From NCBI GenBank assembly GCA_022614805.1, contig JAKEHY010000009.1:1-64000 (forward strand): a stretch of 64,000 bases of DNA, given 5' to 3'. The position numbers were made by a program, and so were the translations under genes. Each line of letters begins with the position of its first letter. The first letter of the stretch is position 1. Of the stretch, positions 16,262 through 23,799 are shown piece by piece. The notes beneath the pieces were generated by a model. The model made no database searches. It saw only the letters and a program-made list of their open reading frames with translations, and was not told the DNA's origin. This DNA comes from Candidatus Zixiibacteriota bacterium. GTDB lineage: Bacteria; Zixibacteria; MSB-5A5; DSPP01.

Positions 16262-16298
16262 AAGGCCGTCCGCCTCAAGCGGACGGCCTTATTTTTTT
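16262..16298 (+). terminator. Terminator after barrel gene 4
   Basis: Twelve paired bases (AAGGCCGTCCGC/GCGGACGGCCTT), 5-base loop, then ATTTTTTT. Confidence 0.9.
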
Positions 16299-16357
16299 GC
16301 AGCCATCCCTCCGTATAGTTGTACCAAGAATCATTCCCGACGCAGCCAAAAACATTT

Positions 16358-17344
16358 TTACGTTTTCGAACCCCATTTTCCCATCACCCGTTGCCAAACC
16401 CTTTTGACCAAGACCGGCGGCGCTCCCAGTTCTACAATCTTCTTTTCCGGCGAGACCAGAACCAGGGCATTAAAGAAATTCTCCTCTCCCGGCGCCGCAT
16501 AGCGCAAATCATCCCAGCGCACCAGAATATCCTCACCCCGATGGTCGAGCGAAAGGTAGGGAAAGCGGGCGAAGCGCAGAAAAACCCGGGAGAGGTAGCT
16601 TTCTTTGGCGGCCGCCACATAGTCGTTTTCCCCGATTTTGGCATACCGGGCAGCCGGAAGGGGTGTGTCTGCAAAAAGCGAGACCTCCCCCCGGTAGAAA
16701 TTGTTGTCGGTTTCCAAAACGTAGCGCCACTGCCAGAACTCCAAGGGCCGCGGATAAACGCCCCAGTCGCGGACTTTTTCCCCGGTTTCGACAGGCGGCC
16801 GGGCCAGAAGTTTTTGGGCCGCCCCTTCGTGCGCGAACAGGCGCAAGGTCACGTATCCGGAAAAAACAAAAAGCGCCGTCAGGGCCGCCCCCTTTCTAAA
16901 ATCGAACTTAACGCGCCCCCAAATCAAGGCGGTTATCAAAACCAGCCAGATAAACGGGTCCACGATGAAAACCAAATCCCAGGCGAATTTTCTATCGGTG
17001 AAGGGCAAAAGGGCGCAGGTGGGATAGGGATTGAGTAAATCCAGAAGCGTATGGCCAAAGGAGCCCATCAGGGCGACCAGAAAAATCCACTTGAACTTCT
17101 GCCGGACGAATAGATAGATGACTCCGGCGACCAAAACAGCTTCCAGGGACAAGCCAACTACCGAGTGGGAAAAACCCCGGTGGAGGTCGAAATATTTCGC
17201 TGCGCTGTCGAGGCGGTAAACGAAATCCAAGTCCGGGAAGTTGGAAGAAGCCGCAGCCGTCCAGAATGCGACCCGGCGGGGAAGCTTATCCTCGAAAAGC
17301 CGCCCCACCGCCGCCCCGAACAGCGTGTGGGTCAGATTATCCAT
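16358..17344 (-). CDS. YdjM/DUF457-like membrane-bound metal-dependent hydrolase
   Basis: The N-terminal half has the family signature: MDNLTHTLFGAAVGRL with His6, NFPDLDFVY with two Asp, and LHRGFSHSVVG with two His, the presumed metal ligands. About four to five membrane segments lie within residues 20-190. The remaining ~140 residues are soluble, with a beta-rich pattern (YPRPLEFWQWRYVLETDNNFYRGEV) found on longer family members. The family is loosely annotated as an inner-membrane hydrolase, in Escherichia coli linked to the SOS response; the substrate is unknown. It is a single gene facing the barrel array across its terminator. Confidence 0.82.
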   Translation of the reverse strand: MDNLTHTLFGAAVGRLFEDKLPRRVAFWTAAASSNFPDLDFVYRLDSAAKYFDLHRGFSHSVVGLSLEAVLVAGVIYLFVRQKFKWIFLVALMGSFGHTLLDLLNPYPTCALLPFTDRKFAWDLVFIVDPFIWLVLITALIWGRVKFDFRKGAALTALFVFSGYVTLRLFAHEGAAQKLLARPPVETGEKVRDWGVYPRPLEFWQWRYVLETDNNFYRGEVSLFADTPLPAARYAKIGENDYVAAAKESYLSRVFLRFARFPYLSLDHRGEDILVRWDDLRYAAPGEENFFNALVLVSPEKKIVELGAPPVLVKRVWQRVMGKWGSKT

Positions 17345-17361
17345 ACTTACCGTTCAAGTTA

Positions 17362-17395
17362 CAAAAAAACCTCGCCCAAAATCGGGCGAGGCTTT
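17362..17395 (-). terminator. Terminator after barrel gene 5
   Basis: CCTCGCCC/GGGCGAGG with a 6-base loop; the minus-strand exit is a run of seven T. It follows the stop at 17412. Confidence 0.8.
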
Positions 17396-17411
17396 TCAAT
17401 TTCAGACAAAT

Positions 17412-18146
17412 TCAGAATCGATATCCCAGCCGCATTCCGATTAACGTTCCGCCCCCCTTGACCGGGCCTATGACGCCAGCCTTGTTATTCGAACGGAAGT
17501 CCCGGATGGCCTCGAAGACGAAAAAGAAATTGTATGGAAGACGGGCCTGAGCACCAGCTTCAAGGTAAAAACCGGAAAAGTTTTTGGAGAACTCCGCAAC
17601 CTGACTGGGAGGAGGCGAAATATCCCGCACCGTAGTATCGGGCTCCCCCGTAATTGTATCTCGCTGCGTATAATCAAGAATGGTATCGATAACCACGGCC
17701 AGCGAATCGCCGTGTCCCTTCGAAGAACCAAAGCTGCCTCCAAAACCGACAAAAGGGGAAAAAGCGGCCTCCCGGAAGGGATGAAAAGCCACACCCAGTC
17801 GAAAACCGGAGGCGCGCACATACGATTTTACATCTGTCGCCGTATGGATTATTCTGATGGTATCCAAGGTGCCGAAATCGGGAATAATGTCAAAGTCAAA
17901 GAATTTTTCCTGCTTATCCGTTCGTTTGCGCATGCTCTCAAAACCAGCCTTAAAATCCAAAACCGACCATTTGTAGGTTACCTGTCCGGAAAAATTCGCC
18001 GGATTGTGTTCAAAGAAGTGGGAATAGCGGCCATCCTCGGGAAAATAACCGCCGACGCCGAAGGAAACTTCCAGCGGAATCCGCTGGGCAAAAGCGGTGT
18101 TGATGCCAGCAAATAAAAAAACAAAAAAAAACGCAATTTTTCTCAT
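17412..18146 (-). CDS. Outer-membrane beta-barrel protein 5
   Basis: The start is ATG 18146 (signal peptide MRKIAFFFVFLFAGINTAFA) with GGGAGG upstream; the frame continues upstream but would overlap gcvPB. The 244-residue product shows beta strands throughout (VSFGVGGYFPEDGRY, FSPFVGFGGSFGSS, GFYLEAGAQARLPYNFFFVFE) and ends in LGYRF, the terminal Phe recognised by the BAM complex. About eight strands are likely. A loop with a Pro/Asp/Thr-rich stretch interrupts the middle. It is separate from the array at 13321-16243 but of the same general type. Confidence 0.82.
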   Translation of the reverse strand: MRKIAFFFVFLFAGINTAFAQRIPLEVSFGVGGYFPEDGRYSHFFEHNPANFSGQVTYKWSVLDFKAGFESMRKRTDKQEKFFDFDIIPDFGTLDTIRIIHTATDVKSYVRASGFRLGVAFHPFREAAFSPFVGFGGSFGSSKGHGDSLAVVIDTILDYTQRDTITGEPDTTVRDISPPPSQVAEFSKNFSGFYLEAGAQARLPYNFFFVFEAIRDFRSNNKAGVIGPVKGGGTLIGMRLGYRF

Positions 18147-18234
18147 CTTAGTCCCTCCCATACCCCTTCTACTACGCTTGGCCCGTGCAAAAGGTTTAAC
18201 ATTTTTTGAGGGTTTCTCAAACAGGGACTTCAGG

Positions 18235-19692
18235 CTATTTGTGAAAAGCGATGTCCAAATCACGGGCCGCTTTGGCTTCGTCCAGCCGCCCCACCGGCGT
18301 GGTATGCGGAGCTTTTTTCACCTTTTCCGGGTCGGTTTCGACTTCCCTGGCTATCTGGATAAAAGCATCCGCCAGATAATCCAGACTTTCCCTGCTTTCC
18401 GTTTCGGTCGGTTCAATCATCAAGGCCTCCGGAACGATGAGCGGAAAATAGGCGGTCGGGGCGTGCACGCCGAAGTCCAACAGCCGCTTGGCAATGTCCA
18501 TCGTCCGCACCCCCTGCGCTTTCTGCCGGTTGCCGGAAAGCACAAACTCGTGCTGGCAGAAACCGGGATACGGCACTTCGTAAGAATCTTTAACCCGCGC
18601 GAGAAGATAGTTGGCGTTGAGGATGGCGTTTTCGGAAACTTCGGAGAGTCCCTCCGTCCCCAGCGTGCGGATGTAGGTATAGGCCCGCACTAAAACGCCG
18701 AAGTTGCCGAAAGCGGAATGCACCTTGCCGATTGATTTTTTGTTTTCCGTGAACCGATACCAATCTTTACCCTTTTTTTCGATTCGTTCCACCCGCGGAT
18801 TGGGCAGATAGGGCTCGAGGAATTTTTTGACGCCGACCGCCCCGGCCCCCGGCCCGCCGCCGCCGTGGGGAGTCGAAAAAGTCTTGTGCAGGTTGAAGTG
18901 CACGATGTCGAAGCCCAAATCCCCCGGCTTGACGATGCCCATCAGGGCGTTCAGGTTGGCTCCGTCCATATACATCAGCCCGCCGGCTTCGTGCACCAGA
19001 CGGCAGATTTCCAGAATATCCTTTTCGAAAAGCCCGAGCGTGTTCGGATTGGTCAGCATCATTCCGGCGGTGCGCCCGGTTAGGGCTTCTTGCAGCTTTT
19101 TCAGGCTGACCCGGCCGTCCGCGCCGGAGGCAATCTGCACGGTTTCCCAGCCGGCGGTCGCCACCGAAGCCGGATTGGTGCCGTGGGCGCTGTCCGGGAT
19201 GATGATTTGATTGCGTTTTTTATCCTTCCGCTCGCTGTGATGGGCCTTCATCAAAAGAAGACCGGCCAGTTCCCCCTGGGCGCCGGCGGAGGGCTGGAGG
19301 GTGACGGCCCCCACCCCGCCGATTTCAGCCAGAAAGCCGGCCAGTTCATACATCAGCTTCAAGGCCCCTTGGGCGTCCGCTTCAGCAGTTTCAGGATGCA
19401 GTTCGGCAAATCCGGGCAGGCGGGCCGCCTGCTCATTGACTTTTGGATTGTACTTCATCGTGCAGGAACCGAGGGGATAAATTCCTTTTTCGATGTGGTG
19501 GTTCAAAACCGAGAGGCGCACGAAATGGCGCATCACGTCGATTTCCGCCGCCTCCGGCCACGCGAGTTCACTCCGACGACGGAATTCTTGGGAGAGCGCC
19601 TCCGGCTCGGGAACGTCGGTTTGGGGCAAAGGAACGCCTTTGCGTCCGGGAGAAGAAAGCTCAAAAATGGTCGGCTCGACCACCGGATTCAT
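18235..19692 (-). CDS. gcvPB: Glycine dehydrogenase (decarboxylating) subunit 2
   Basis: The PLP-bearing half of a split P-protein of the glycine cleavage system; it decarboxylates glycine and passes the aminomethyl group to lipoyl-GcvH. The Schiff-base lysine is Lys270 in HFNLHKTFSTPHGGGGPG. Other signatures are HNHIEKG-like VLNHHIEKGIYPLGSCTMKYNP (61-83) and DSAHGTNPASVATAG. The length (485) fits the two-subunit type found in Gram-positives, archaea and FCB lineages. The start overlaps the gcvPA stop by 4 bases, so the two are translationally coupled. gcvH is upstream; gcvT is not in the window. Confidence 0.96.
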   Translation of the reverse strand: MNPVVEPTIFELSSPGRKGVPLPQTDVPEPEALSQEFRRRSELAWPEAAEIDVMRHFVRLSVLNHHIEKGIYPLGSCTMKYNPKVNEQAARLPGFAELHPETAEADAQGALKLMYELAGFLAEIGGVGAVTLQPSAGAQGELAGLLLMKAHHSERKDKKRNQIIIPDSAHGTNPASVATAGWETVQIASGADGRVSLKKLQEALTGRTAGMMLTNPNTLGLFEKDILEICRLVHEAGGLMYMDGANLNALMGIVKPGDLGFDIVHFNLHKTFSTPHGGGGPGAGAVGVKKFLEPYLPNPRVERIEKKGKDWYRFTENKKSIGKVHSAFGNFGVLVRAYTYIRTLGTEGLSEVSENAILNANYLLARVKDSYEVPYPGFCQHEFVLSGNRQKAQGVRTMDIAKRLLDFGVHAPTAYFPLIVPEALMIEPTETESRESLDYLADAFIQIAREVETDPEKVKKAPHTTPVGRLDEAKAARDLDIAFHK

Positions 19693-21086
19693 ACCAGTCC
19701 TGCCGTTTCCAGTTTCCTCTCCGGCGCTATTCCGCTACCGGCCTTGGGGCGAAAAAAACTCATCCCCTCCGCCAGAGCTTCAATGTCCGCCCGCAGCTTC
19801 TTTTCCGTCACCGCAATCAAAAGCTGGTTTTTCCTTTTCCGGTCGTATTTTCCCAAATCGATACCGGGAACGATGTTCGTTTTTCGCAAGCGGGAGGCGA
19901 CCCTCGAAGCGGGCACGGGCAGCTCGAGGGCAAACTCTTTAAAAAACGGGGCCGCATAGACCCGCCTGAATCCCTTTGCCTCCAGCAGCGCGGCCGTGTA
20001 ATGGGCTTTGGCGTAGGAAAGCCGGGCCATCTGCAAAAGCCCCTCCTTGCCGACCAGGGACATAAATACGGTCGAAAGCGTTGCCATCAAACCCTGGTTG
20101 GTGCAGATGTTGGAGGTCGCCTTTTCCCGGCGGATATGCTGCTCCCGCGTCTGCAAGGTCAAAACGTAACCGATTTTACCGGTAACGTCTGTCGTCCGGG
20201 CCGCAATCCGACCCGGCATCCGGCGCACCAGTTCCTTTTTGGCGGCAAAAAGCCCCACCGCCGGCCCGCCGTAGGAAATCGGAACGCCCAAAGATTGCCC
20301 CTCCGCCACGGCGATATCGGCGTTGTATTCGCCGGGGGGAGAAACCATTCCGAGCGAGATGGGGTCAAAAACGGCGACCAATTTGGCGCCGACGGCGTGA
20401 ACAATCGATTCCAGTTCCTTCGCCTCCTCGAGGCAGCCGAAAAAGTTGGGCGTTTGCAAAACCAAAGCGGCGGTTTTATTGGAGATATTTTTCTTGAGCG
20501 CCTCCGGCTCTACTTGTCCCGAAGGTCCGAGCGGCAACGAACGAAGCTGATACGCTCCGCCGGTGCCGTAGGTTTTGAGAACCTTCAGGTAGTTCGGATT
20601 CAGCCCTTCCGTCACCAAAACCTCTTTGCGTTCGGTGATATGCGCCGTCATCAGGGCCGCCTCGGCCACCGCAGAAGCGCCGTCGTACATCGAGGCGTTG
20701 GCCGCCTCCATTTTGGTCAGGGCAGAGATGAGGGACTGAAATTCGTAGATGACCTGCAGCGTCCCCTGCGAAACTTCCGCTTGATACGGGGTGTAGGAGG
20801 TCAAAAACTCCGGCCGGCGGATGATGAAATCGGCTGCCGCCGGGGTGAAATGGTCGTAAAACCCCCCTCCGAGAAAGGAATTGGCGACAGAAACGGGGAT
20901 ATTCTGACGGGAAAGCTTGCGCAAATCGGCGAAGAGCTCTAATTCGGAGGCCGGCGGCGGAATTTTGAGCGGTTCTTTTAACCGGATTTCATTCGGGACG
21001 GCATCCAAAAGGTCTTCGAAGCGGGAAACGCCGATGGCGGCCAGCATTTTTTTCCGGTCGGCATCCGTATTCGGCACGTAGCTCAT
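19689..21086 (-). CDS. gcvPA: Glycine dehydrogenase (decarboxylating) subunit 1
   Basis: The N-terminal-type subunit of the split P-protein (465 residues). Visible motifs are MSYVPNTDADRKKMLAAIG at the start, SFLGGGFYDHFTPAA, FLTSYTPYQAEVSQGTLQ and TSNICTNQGLMA. It pairs with GcvPB to form the active alpha2beta2 enzyme and has the aminotransferase fold without its own PLP lysine. It overlaps gcvPB by 4 bases. The 171-base gap to gcvH contains no clear terminator. Confidence 0.96.
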   Translation of the reverse strand: MSYVPNTDADRKKMLAAIGVSRFEDLLDAVPNEIRLKEPLKIPPPASELELFADLRKLSRQNIPVSVANSFLGGGFYDHFTPAAADFIIRRPEFLTSYTPYQAEVSQGTLQVIYEFQSLISALTKMEAANASMYDGASAVAEAALMTAHITERKEVLVTEGLNPNYLKVLKTYGTGGAYQLRSLPLGPSGQVEPEALKKNISNKTAALVLQTPNFFGCLEEAKELESIVHAVGAKLVAVFDPISLGMVSPPGEYNADIAVAEGQSLGVPISYGGPAVGLFAAKKELVRRMPGRIAARTTDVTGKIGYVLTLQTREQHIRREKATSNICTNQGLMATLSTVFMSLVGKEGLLQMARLSYAKAHYTAALLEAKGFRRVYAAPFFKEFALELPVPASRVASRLRKTNIVPGIDLGKYDRKRKNQLLIAVTEKKLRADIEALAEGMSFFRPKAGSGIAPERKLETAGLV

Positions 21087-21257
21087 AGCGTTCCGAACTT
21101 ATCTTTTTTGGATGGCAAAGTCAACCGCCGGTGTAAAAACGGCCCCAGACGCGTTGTTAACCCGGACTTGATGCAGGTGCAAAGAAAATGGTCTCGCGAA
21201 AACGGGGCTTTAGTTTTTTTAACGAATCAATGATTCAATGACTCAATGAATAAATCG

Positions 21258-21638
21258 TTATGCTGTCACCATCTCCTTATATTTCTCCGCCGTCAAAAGC
21301 GAATCCAGTTCCTTTGGATTCTTCACTTTTATTTTTATGAGCCACCCTTCGCCATACGGGTCTTTGTTGATGACCGTGGCGTCCGATTCCAAAGCGGAAT
21401 TGGCCGCCACTATCTCTCCGGAAATCGGCGAGAAAAGTTCGGAGACCGCCTTTACCGCCTCAATGGTGCCGAACGGCTTCATCTGGGCCACGGCGGTGCC
21501 GGCTTTGGGCAGCTCGACGAAAACGATGTCCCCCAATTCCCCCTGGGCAAAGTCGGTGATGCCGACCGTGGCGGTGTCGCCATCCAGTTTAATCCATTCG
21601 TGCTCTTTGGTGTACTTCAAATCTGGTTTTATTTCCAC
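21258..21638 (-). CDS. gcvH: Glycine cleavage system H protein
   Basis: The lipoyl carrier that shuttles the aminomethyl group between GcvP and GcvT. The 126-residue protein has the classic KYTKEHEWIKLDGDTATVGIT start and the lipoyl-lysine at Lys63 within GTIEAVKAVSELFSPISGE. The C-terminal GEGWLIKIK motif is present. GGAGG lies just before the ATG at 21638. It is the first gene of the gcvH-gcvPA-gcvPB run. No glycine riboswitch was recognised upstream; instead there is a palindromic repeat cluster. Confidence 0.97.
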   Translation of the reverse strand: MEIKPDLKYTKEHEWIKLDGDTATVGITDFAQGELGDIVFVELPKAGTAVAQMKPFGTIEAVKAVSELFSPISGEIVAANSALESDATVINKDPYGEGWLIKIKVKNPKELDSLLTAEKYKEMVTA

Positions 21639-21681
21639 GTTTCCTCCGATTACAATTTTGAGATTTCTATTCTAACAAAAC

Positions 21682-21705
21682 GGGCTGAATATATTCAGCC
21701 CCTAC
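21682..21705. repeat. Palindromic repeat, CCCCTAC type
   Basis: GGGCTGAATATATTCAGCCC is a perfect palindrome ending in CCTAC. It is the intact version of the element split at 21789-21836. Confidence 0.6.
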
Positions 21706-21721
21706 GAAAAATCCAAAAGGT

Positions 21722-21745
21722 GTAGGGGTTCAATATATTGAACCC
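21722..21745. repeat. Palindromic repeat, inverted CCCCTAC type
   Basis: GTAG leads into GGGTTCAATATATTGAACCC, a perfect palindrome in the opposite orientation to 21682-21705. Confidence 0.55.
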
Positions 21746-21788
21746 TCCAGAATGGAGGTCTAAAGGCCTCCGCTACGCTGGTTGAAGC

Positions 21789-21836
21789 GGGCTGAATCCC
21801 TCGGCCCTGCTCGGAACAAGTATATTCAGCCCCTAC
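21789..21836. repeat. Split palindromic repeat
   Basis: GGGCTGAAT and ATATTCAGCCCCTAC are the same arms as at 21682-21705 but are separated by about 23 extra bases that resemble the CTCGG..GCTCGGA repeats at 210-290 and 4253-4280, as if one repeat had inserted into another. Confidence 0.5.
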
Positions 21837-21887
21837 GAAAAATCCAAAAATTGCAGGGTTTCAATATGTTGAACCCTCCACCAAAAT

Positions 21888-21910
21888 GGAGGTCAGAAGA
21901 CCTCCGCTAC
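21888..21910. repeat. GGAGGTC hairpin repeat
   Basis: GGAGGTC, a 4-base loop, GACCTCC and GCTAC. Related copies lie at 4230-4248 and 21754-21776. Confidence 0.5.
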
Positions 21911-21948
21911 CCAAAAACATTTCTTTTTCCCGCCCTACGACCTTCGCC

Positions 21949-23346
21949 CTATGAACTACGCCCCGCTTCCACCGGTTCCGCCGGTTTCTCCTTCGTTTTT
22001 TTTTCCTCGCCCAGCATTTTCTCCACGAAAGATGTGTCGTAATTCAAGCTGACAAAATCCGGATGGGCCAGAACTTTTTTATGGAACGGAATGGTGGTGG
22101 CTATTCCTTCGATTACGAATTCGTCCAGCGCGCGCAACAGTTTCCCGATGGCCTGTTCCCGCGTTCGGCCGAAGCCGATCAGCTTGGCAATCATCGAATC
22201 GTAGTGCGGCGGCACGTCATAGAGGGCGAACGCATGGGTATCCACGCGGATGCCGTGCCCGCCGGGTACGTGAAAGTAGGTTATTTTCCCCGGGGAGGGG
22301 GCAAAATCCCTTTCCGGGTCTTCGGCGTTAATCCGGCACTCGATGGAATGCCCCCGAAGTTCCACATCGGCCTGCTTGATGGAGAGTTCTTCTCCGGCGG
22401 CGATTAGAATCTGTTCCTTGACCAAATCCAAATCCACCACTTCCTCGGTGACCGGGTGTTCCACCTGAATGCGGGTGTTCATTTCCATAAAGTAGAAGTT
22501 CTTGTTTTTATCGAAAAGAAATTCCAACGTCCCGGCCGAACGGTAGCCGATTTTCCAGGCCCCCAAAACCGCCGATTCGCACAGCTTTTTCCGGGTTTCG
22601 TCATCCAAGAAGGGACACGGGGCTTCTTCTATCAATTTTTGATGGCGGCGCTGCACCGTGCAGTCCCGTTCCCCCAAATGGACGATATTCCCCAGATGGT
22701 CGGCCAAAACCTGCACCTCCACGTGGCGCGGGTTCTCGACGAATTTTTCGAGATACAGAGCATCGTTGCCGAAGGCCGCTTTTGCTTCCGCTTTGGCCAT
22801 ATCCCAGACCGCTTCCAGTTCTTTTTCATCCCGTGCCAGCCGCATCCCCCGCCCCCCGCCGCCGGCCGCCGCTTTTACGATGACCGGAAAGCCAAAACTT
22901 TTGGCCAGACCCATCGCTTTCGACAAGTCCGCCACTTCCCCCTCCGAACCGGAAATGATGGGCAACCCCGCTTCCGCCATTATTTTTTTGGCGAAAATTT
23001 TGTCCCCCATTTGCCGGATTTGCTGGGCTGTGGGGCCAATGAACTGGATGTTGCAGGACTCGCAGATTTCGGCAAAATCGGCGTTTTCCGCCAGAAAGCC
23101 GTAACCGGGATGGATGGCATCGGCGTTGGTCAACTCGGCGGCGGCAATGATGCGCTTGGGGTCGAGATAGCTTTCTGCGGCCTTGGGGGGGCCGATACAA
23201 AGCGACTCGTCCGCGAAGCGCACGGCCAGCGAATCTTTGTCCGCTTCGGAAAAGACCGCCACGGACTTGATGCCCAACTCCCGGCAGGCTCGGATGATTC
23301 TAAGCGCTATTTCCCCCCGGTTGGCGATGAGGATTTTCTTGAACAT
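21949..23346 (-). CDS. accC: Acetyl-CoA carboxylase biotin carboxylase subunit
   Basis: An ATP-grasp enzyme that carboxylates biotin on AccB with ATP and bicarbonate. The N-terminal [36 protein letters not shown], the glycine-rich [13 protein letters not shown] loop, and [14 protein letters not shown] are all intact. I use ATG 23346 (465 residues), which gives the canonical N-terminus; the frame is open 18 codons further. The tail after residue 447 (about [17 protein letters not shown]) is low-complexity and not conserved. No accB lies next to it, unlike the usual accBC order. It could also serve another biotin enzyme, but the sequence is that of the bacterial AccC type. Confidence 0.95.
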   Translation of the reverse strand: MFKKILIANRGEIALRIIRACRELGIKSVAVFSEADKDSLAVRFADESLCIGPPKAAESYLDPKRIIAAAELTNADAIHPGYGFLAENADFAEICESCNIQFIGPTAQQIRQMGDKIFAKKIMAEAGLPIISGSEGEVADLSKAMGLAKSFGFPVIVKAAAGGGGRGMRLARDEKELEAVWDMAKAEAKAAFGNDALYLEKFVENPRHVEVQVLADHLGNIVHLGERDCTVQRRHQKLIEEAPCPFLDDETRKKLCESAVLGAWKIGYRSAGTLEFLFDKNKNFYFMEMNTRIQVEHPVTEEVVDLDLVKEQILIAAGEELSIKQADVELRGHSIECRINAEDPERDFAPSPGKITYFHVPGGHGIRVDTHAFALYDVPPHYDSMIAKLIGFGRTREQAIGKLLRALDEFVIEGIATTIPFHKKVLAHPDFVSLNYDTSFVEKMLGEEKKTKEKPAEPVEAGRSS

Positions 23347-23799
23347 CCGATGCAAAATAACACAATTGCCCGATTTTCGCCAATTTTTGAGGCTGACCAA
23401 AAATTTTTCAGTCGACCTGCCCAGTCAAGCAGTTAGAAAACCCCGGTGCCTTCCTTAAACTTGACCGATTAGCTCGTCAATCCAGTTTCCCTATCACAAG
23501 TTGCCTGTCGTATAAGTTGTTTTGCATCAATGGGTTGTAAGGGTAAAACGGCAATGTGCCTGTAGAGCCGTTAATTTGCACAAACAAAACTCCCCCCAAC
23601 TCTCGTATAAGTATTGTTTTTGAATGAGTAAGGAGGGTGGTGTGGAGTTTTCCAGTGGAGGGGAAAGCTCGACCACCTAAGTATTTATAGTTTGGAAAGG
23701 AGGATTACCAGCGCCTGAAGCTGCCGGACGAATCCGGTGTCGCTCGAAAAGCATTGCCAGTCAAACCAGTTTAAGTCCTCTGTGCAAAGGAGGTAAAGT
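23347..23799 (+). other. 453-base leader region before the secreted protein gene
   Basis: No convincing gene is present. Two copies of TCGTATAAGT (23508-23517 and 23603-23612) are each followed by a T-rich stretch. Three Shine-Dalgarno-like runs lie at 23631-23636, 23696-23703 and 23785-23791; the last serves the gene at 23800. The first could start a 12-codon GTG ORF at 23642-23680. The region may be a long untranslated leader. Confidence 0.35.

Larger units (their letters stand above)
21639..21948. repeat. Intergenic repeat cluster 3
   Basis: No gene is seen. Two nearly parallel units (about 21680-21780 and 21788-21912) each contain a GGGCTGAAT..ATTCAGCCCCTAC palindrome, a shared run reading CGAAAAATCCAAAA, an inverted GGGTTCAATAT palindrome and a GGAGGTC..GACCTCCGCTAC hairpin. 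In the second unit the first palindrome is split by about 23 bases. Confidence 0.65.

Noticed and set aside
19443-20942. 499-codon open frame opposite gcvPA
   Set aside because: High-GC antisense of a confidently identified gcvPA; no ribosome site and no recognisable motifs.
21639-21948. Glycine riboswitch before gcvH
   Set aside because: No conserved tandem glycine-aptamer core was seen; the sequence is explained by palindromic repeats.
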